NCBI GenBank assembly: GCA_934597165.1
Contig: CAKTQP010000029.1
Coordinates: 1 to 25,496 of the forward strand
From: an uncultured Oscillospiraceae bacterium
Lineage (GTDB): Bacteria; Bacillota; Clostridia; Oscillospirales; Oscillospiraceae
Length of the DNA: 25,496 bases
Direction: 5' to 3'
The notes below the pieces were generated by a model, which was given only the letters and a program-made list of their open reading frames with translations, made no database searches and was not told the origin of the DNA. Below are positions 22,642-25,496 of this stretch, piece after piece. The position numbers were made by a program, and so were the translations under genes. The first letter of the stretch is position 1; each line of letters starts with the position of its first letter.

Positions 22642-24243
22642 TCATTCCAACTCCTTCTCCTCCTCTTCCCCCTCTGCCACATGGTTGGCGTTCTCGTAAG
22701 CCATCAGATTCATGATCTTCTCCGACAGCATCACCCAGAAGCAATCCCTGCTGTCCTCTCCCGTGAAGCCGGTCAGGGACTCGATGCGATTGATGCGGTT
22801 TTTCAGGGTGTTGTAGTGGAGGTACATGGTCTTGGCGGTGTTGGGGATGGAGCAGTGATTTTTTGTGTAGACGAAGAGGGTGTTGAGCAGGTCGGCACTG
22901 GAGGGTGCAGCCTGGAGCTTCTTCACAGCCGGATGGAGCAGATCCCCCAGGTTCACCTCTTTGCCCAGGGACAGGATCATGTGGTACTCAAAGATGTCCC
23001 GATAGCAGAGGATCTGCTGCTGCTCATGCTCCTTGGAGATGGTGCGGAACTCGGTGCAGAACAAGGTCTGCTGGTAATAGTTGCGCACCTGGTACAACTC
23101 GTGAAAATGGGTGGAGATGTTGGCGGTGCAGTTGAGCTTTTCCAGGACGGCGGAGAGCTGGCTGAGCCACTTCTCATCCTGGGTGATGTTCTCCTCATTG
23201 GAGTCATAGAGCACCAAAAAACAGCCGTTGACCCAGATGACCAGATTGTTGTGGAAGTAAGAGCGGATACGCTGCAAGGTGAAGGAGATAATATCGTTGG
23301 TGGTCTGGGAGCCGATGAAGTTGATGCCAATGACATAGAGATACTTGTAGAATTTCAGGTTGTACAGCTCCTGGCGGGAGAGGATCTCATACTTGTTGGT
23401 GAACTTCCCCTCCAGCAGCGAGTGCAGAAAGTCCTCGGTCAGGGAGACCACGTCAGGGATGCGTCCGCGGATGCTGCTGCGGACGAAGGGTACGTAGTGG
23501 CTGAAGAGCTGGAACACTTGCAGCTCGAATTCGCTGACCGGGTGGTTGACCTCCAGCAGCTTCAGATAGCCCAGGACGATGTTGTTCTGACTGACCCGGG
23601 CGGAATACTGCTTCAAGGACGTGACCTCATTGGGCAGCTCCACTCGGATGTCCCCCAACACCAGGTGCTCTTCATCGGCAAAGGCAGAGCGGTTCATGAT
23701 ATAGCCGATGTACTGGGAGGAGAACATCTGGTTGTCCAGGGCATAGCGCCAGGCATCCTCATTACGGAGGACGGCGGTGCCGGCGTGGGCGATGAGGTTG
23801 AAGGAGATGTCCACCAGCATGAGGGGGTTGTTAAGGATGCTGTAGGCATACTCCATGAGCTTGTGGATGTCCCCGCCGCCGTGGATGATGGAGATGAGGG
23901 TGCGGGAGATATTGTCCAGCTTGGACTCCTCGGAGAGCAGACCGGAGATCTGCTCGATGAGCCCCAGGTACTCCGCCTCCGAATGGACTACCATCAGGTT
24001 CCCCTGCTGCACCATAGCGTCTGGAGGGACCTCCGCCTGGCAGCAGAGCAGGAAATTCCCCTGCTGCGGGAGGGTCTGTTGGGTCAGATCGGCGACCTTA
24101 CTAATATAAAGGTAGTCTGGGCTGTAGGCTTCAGACAGCTCACTGAGCGGTTTCAGACCGATGATCTTGGCTGTGGGGCGCCGACAGAGGATCTGTGCAT
24201 CGGACGGCAGCAGATCCAGGATGCGTTCAACAGAGATTTCCAT
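22642..24243 (-). CDS. PucR/CdaR-type transcriptional regulator
   Basis: 533 residues from the ATG at 24243, which has AAGGAGG six bases upstream; the frame is open six codons further, but that start overlaps the binding site. The C-terminal HTH is at about 464-490 (CSIPNTAKTMYLHYNTLKNR and following), preceded by HPAVKKLQAAPSSADLLNTLFVYTKNH from 437, as in PucR/CdaR proteins. The N-terminal part contains a PucR-like input domain and a GAF-like middle region (NNPLMLVDISFNLIAHAG). The last ten residues are mostly Glu. It is divergently placed from the iron-type alcohol dehydrogenase at 24637 and probably controls it. It shares family and size with the regulator at 16174-17730, though the two sequences differ clearly. 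Confidence 0.85.
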   Translation of the reverse strand: MEISVERILDLLPSDAQILCRRPTAKIIGLKPLSELSEAYSPDYLYISKVADLTQQTLPQQGNFLLCCQAEVPPDAMVQQGNLMVVHSEAEYLGLIEQISGLLSEESKLDNISRTLISIIHGGGDIHKLMEYAYSILNNPLMLVDISFNLIAHAGTAVLRNEDAWRYALDNQMFSSQYIGYIMNRSAFADEEHLVLGDIRVELPNEVTSLKQYSARVSQNNIVLGYLKLLEVNHPVSEFELQVFQLFSHYVPFVRSSIRGRIPDVVSLTEDFLHSLLEGKFTNKYEILSRQELYNLKFYKYLYVIGINFIGSQTTNDIISFTLQRIRSYFHNNLVIWVNGCFLVLYDSNEENITQDEKWLSQLSAVLEKLNCTANISTHFHELYQVRNYYQQTLFCTEFRTISKEHEQQQILCYRDIFEYHMILSLGKEVNLGDLLHPAVKKLQAAPSSADLLNTLFVYTKNHCSIPNTAKTMYLHYNTLKNRINRIESLTGFTGEDSRDCFWVMLSEKIMNLMAYENANHVAEGEEEEKELE

Positions 24244-24636
24244 AGGGTTCCTCCTTTTCATGTATCGCTCGGAACAATTTGTCAGGTTTACAAAGTGTAA
24301 TGTTGACCAAACATTCCATTCTCTAACATATCGGTATTATCCCCAAATGACGTCGCCTTTAGAGTACCTTAATTCGGCGAAGAAAACAATCCTTAAAAAG
24401 GAAAACTCAAATTTCCACCACGGTTCCATGCAAAATTTCAACAAAACATTCCGTTTCTGTTAGTGTATTTTTTCAATTTTGCCCTGAAAAAACCCGGTTT
24501 CATTCATCGGAACAAACAGAAGAATTGACGTTTCGGAAAGGCTTTTTGTGCATTATACTAAATGGCAGTGAGTGAATGAACGTGTCTGCGCAAGCAGAAG
24601 AACCTGTATATAACATTTTTGAGGAGGTTTTTCGGA
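24244..24636. promoter_or_regulatory. Divergent control region between regulator and alcohol dehydrogenase
   Basis: 393 AT-rich bases. AATGTT-N5-AACATT (24299-24315) is an operator-like dyad. AACATTCC occurs twice (24310-24317 and 24445-24452) and also in the promoter of the other PucR-type regulator. AAACC-C-GGTTT lies at 24490-24500. TTGACG (24525-24530) and TATACT (24554-24559) point towards the dehydrogenase but are 23 bases apart, too far for an ordinary promoter. The dehydrogenase promoter may therefore need an activator, or the true -35 is weak. No gene is seen here. Confidence 0.5.
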
Positions 24637-25496
24637 ATGAATCGAGCATATGAAAAGCTCTGCAACTACACGCAGCAGTGCCCCGTCACCTTCGGCGTTG
24701 GCAGTATCGCCACCGTCAAGGACGCGATGGGTATGCTGGGCGCAAAGAAACTGTTCGTGGTCTACGACCAGGGCGTCAAGATGTCCGGTCTGGCCGAGAA
24801 GGTCACCAAGTCCCTGGATGAACAGGGTGTAGACTACATCACTTATGATGACATCACCGCTGAACCCGTGGAAGACGTGGTGGACAAGGCTTACGAAGTG
24901 GCCAAGGAAGCCGGCTGTGACGGCGTTCTGGGTCTGGGCGGCGGCTCCCCCATGGATACCGCGAAGATCATCTCCGTCCTGCTGAAGAAGGGCGGCAAGA
25001 CCAGCGATTATTTCCTGAGCAAGCTGGGTCCCATCTTCCACGATCACGTCCCCTCTCTGATGGTCCCCACCTCCAGCGGCACCGGCTCCGAAGTCACCTG
25101 CGTCGCTGTGGTCTCCGACATCAACCATGCCAAGGACGGCGTTCTGGCTGGCCCCTCCATGGCCATTGTTGACCCCGAAATGACCCTCACCTGCCCCCCG
25201 CTGAACACCGTCACCAGCGCACTGGACGCTTTCGCACACGCTGCCGAAGCCTTCACTGCAGCCGACGTGGACCCCGTCAGCGATCAGCTGGCTCTGGAAG
25301 CCATCCGCCTGATCATGGGCAACCTGGACAAGGTCTATCACAACGGCGCTGACATCGAGGCTCGTACCCGCATGTCCATGGCCGCCAACATGGCTGGCAT
25401 CGCCTTCAGCAACACCGGTGTCTCCTTCGGCCACGCTGCCGGTCACGAATTCGGCACCAAGTTCCACATCGGCCACGGCCTGGCTTGCTGCTACAG
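24637..25496 (+). CDS. Iron-type alcohol dehydrogenase (partial, continues past window)
   Basis: 286 complete codons are visible and the frame is open at the window end; about 100 residues are missing. The NAD loop is LGGGSPMD (100-107), PTSSGTGSE lies at 144-152, and metal ligands are D197, H201, H266 and H280. GAGGAGG nine bases before the ATG supports the start. The protein differs clearly from the alcohol dehydrogenase at 11575-12747, which has GGGG in place of GGGS. It would reduce an aldehyde or oxidise an alcohol with NAD(P)H. Its divergent PucR-type neighbour suggests it responds to its own metabolite signal. Genes that follow it are outside the window. Confidence 0.92.
   Translation, partial: MNRAYEKLCNYTQQCPVTFGVGSIATVKDAMGMLGAKKLFVVYDQGVKMSGLAEKVTKSLDEQGVDYITYDDITAEPVEDVVDKAYEVAKEAGCDGVLGLGGGSPMDTAKIISVLLKKGGKTSDYFLSKLGPIFHDHVPSLMVPTSSGTGSEVTCVAVVSDINHAKDGVLAGPSMAIVDPEMTLTCPPLNTVTSALDAFAHAAEAFTAADVDPVSDQLALEAIRLIMGNLDKVYHNGADIEARTRMSMAANMAGIAFSNTGVSFGHAAGHEFGTKFHIGHGLACCY

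Noticed and set aside
1..25496. CRISPR arrays, tRNA or rRNA genes, insertion sequences
   Set aside because: No regularly spaced repeats, cloverleaf-like sequences, rRNA segments or transposase genes were seen on reading the window.

Overview
The window looks like a stretch of a fairly GC-rich Clostridia chromosome. Strong AGGAGG-type ribosome binding sites, a Bcd/ETF-type acyl-CoA module, PucR/CdaR-type regulators, a BspA-type leucine-rich-repeat protein and a GntP/OFA transporter pair all fit a gut Oscillospiraceae-like anaerobe. This placement is inference from gene style only; no rRNA or marker gene is present.

Left end (1-4656, + strand): five tightly spaced genes, the first cut by the window edge, that look like part of a mobile or secretion module. 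They are an unknown protein tail, an HEGTH-motif protein with a long acidic tail, a VirD4/HerA-like coupling ATPase without membrane anchor, a second protein that aligns with that ATPase from end to end but has lost both the Walker A and Walker B residues, and a zinc-ribbon protein with two C-terminal membrane helices. The active/dead ATPase pair is the most unusual thing in the window. An AT-rich junction (4713-4842) with an imperfect direct repeat and a four-codon ORF separates this module from the metabolic region.

Centre (4843-14083, - strand): one apparent operon, in transcription order: OFA-family MFS transporter, iron-type alcohol dehydrogenase, family III CoA transferase, CoA-acylating aldehyde dehydrogenase, crotonase-fold enzyme lacking both hydratase glutamates (PaaG/isomerase-like), acyl-CoA dehydrogenase, EtfB, EtfA. 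The logic is import of a carboxylate, CoA transfer onto it, reduction or rearrangement of an enoyl-CoA, and interconversion of acyl-CoA, aldehyde and alcohol. No CoA ligase, thiolase or true hydratase is seen. The substrate is not identifiable; carnitine-like (cai), cinnamate-like (fld) and C4-type schemes each share only some parts.

Right part (14084-25496): a regulatory region with several dyads separates the operon from a divergent GntP-family permease. Then follow a PucR-type regulator, a membrane-anchored esterase, an LRR protein plus an Old-Yellow-Enzyme/2-enoate-reductase-type flavoprotein, a probable stand-alone small RNA, a second PucR-type regulator and, divergent from it, a second iron-type alcohol dehydrogenase cut by the window end. 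Convergent gene pairs are separated by clear bidirectional terminators. The upstream regions of the two regulators share a short motif that may be an operator.
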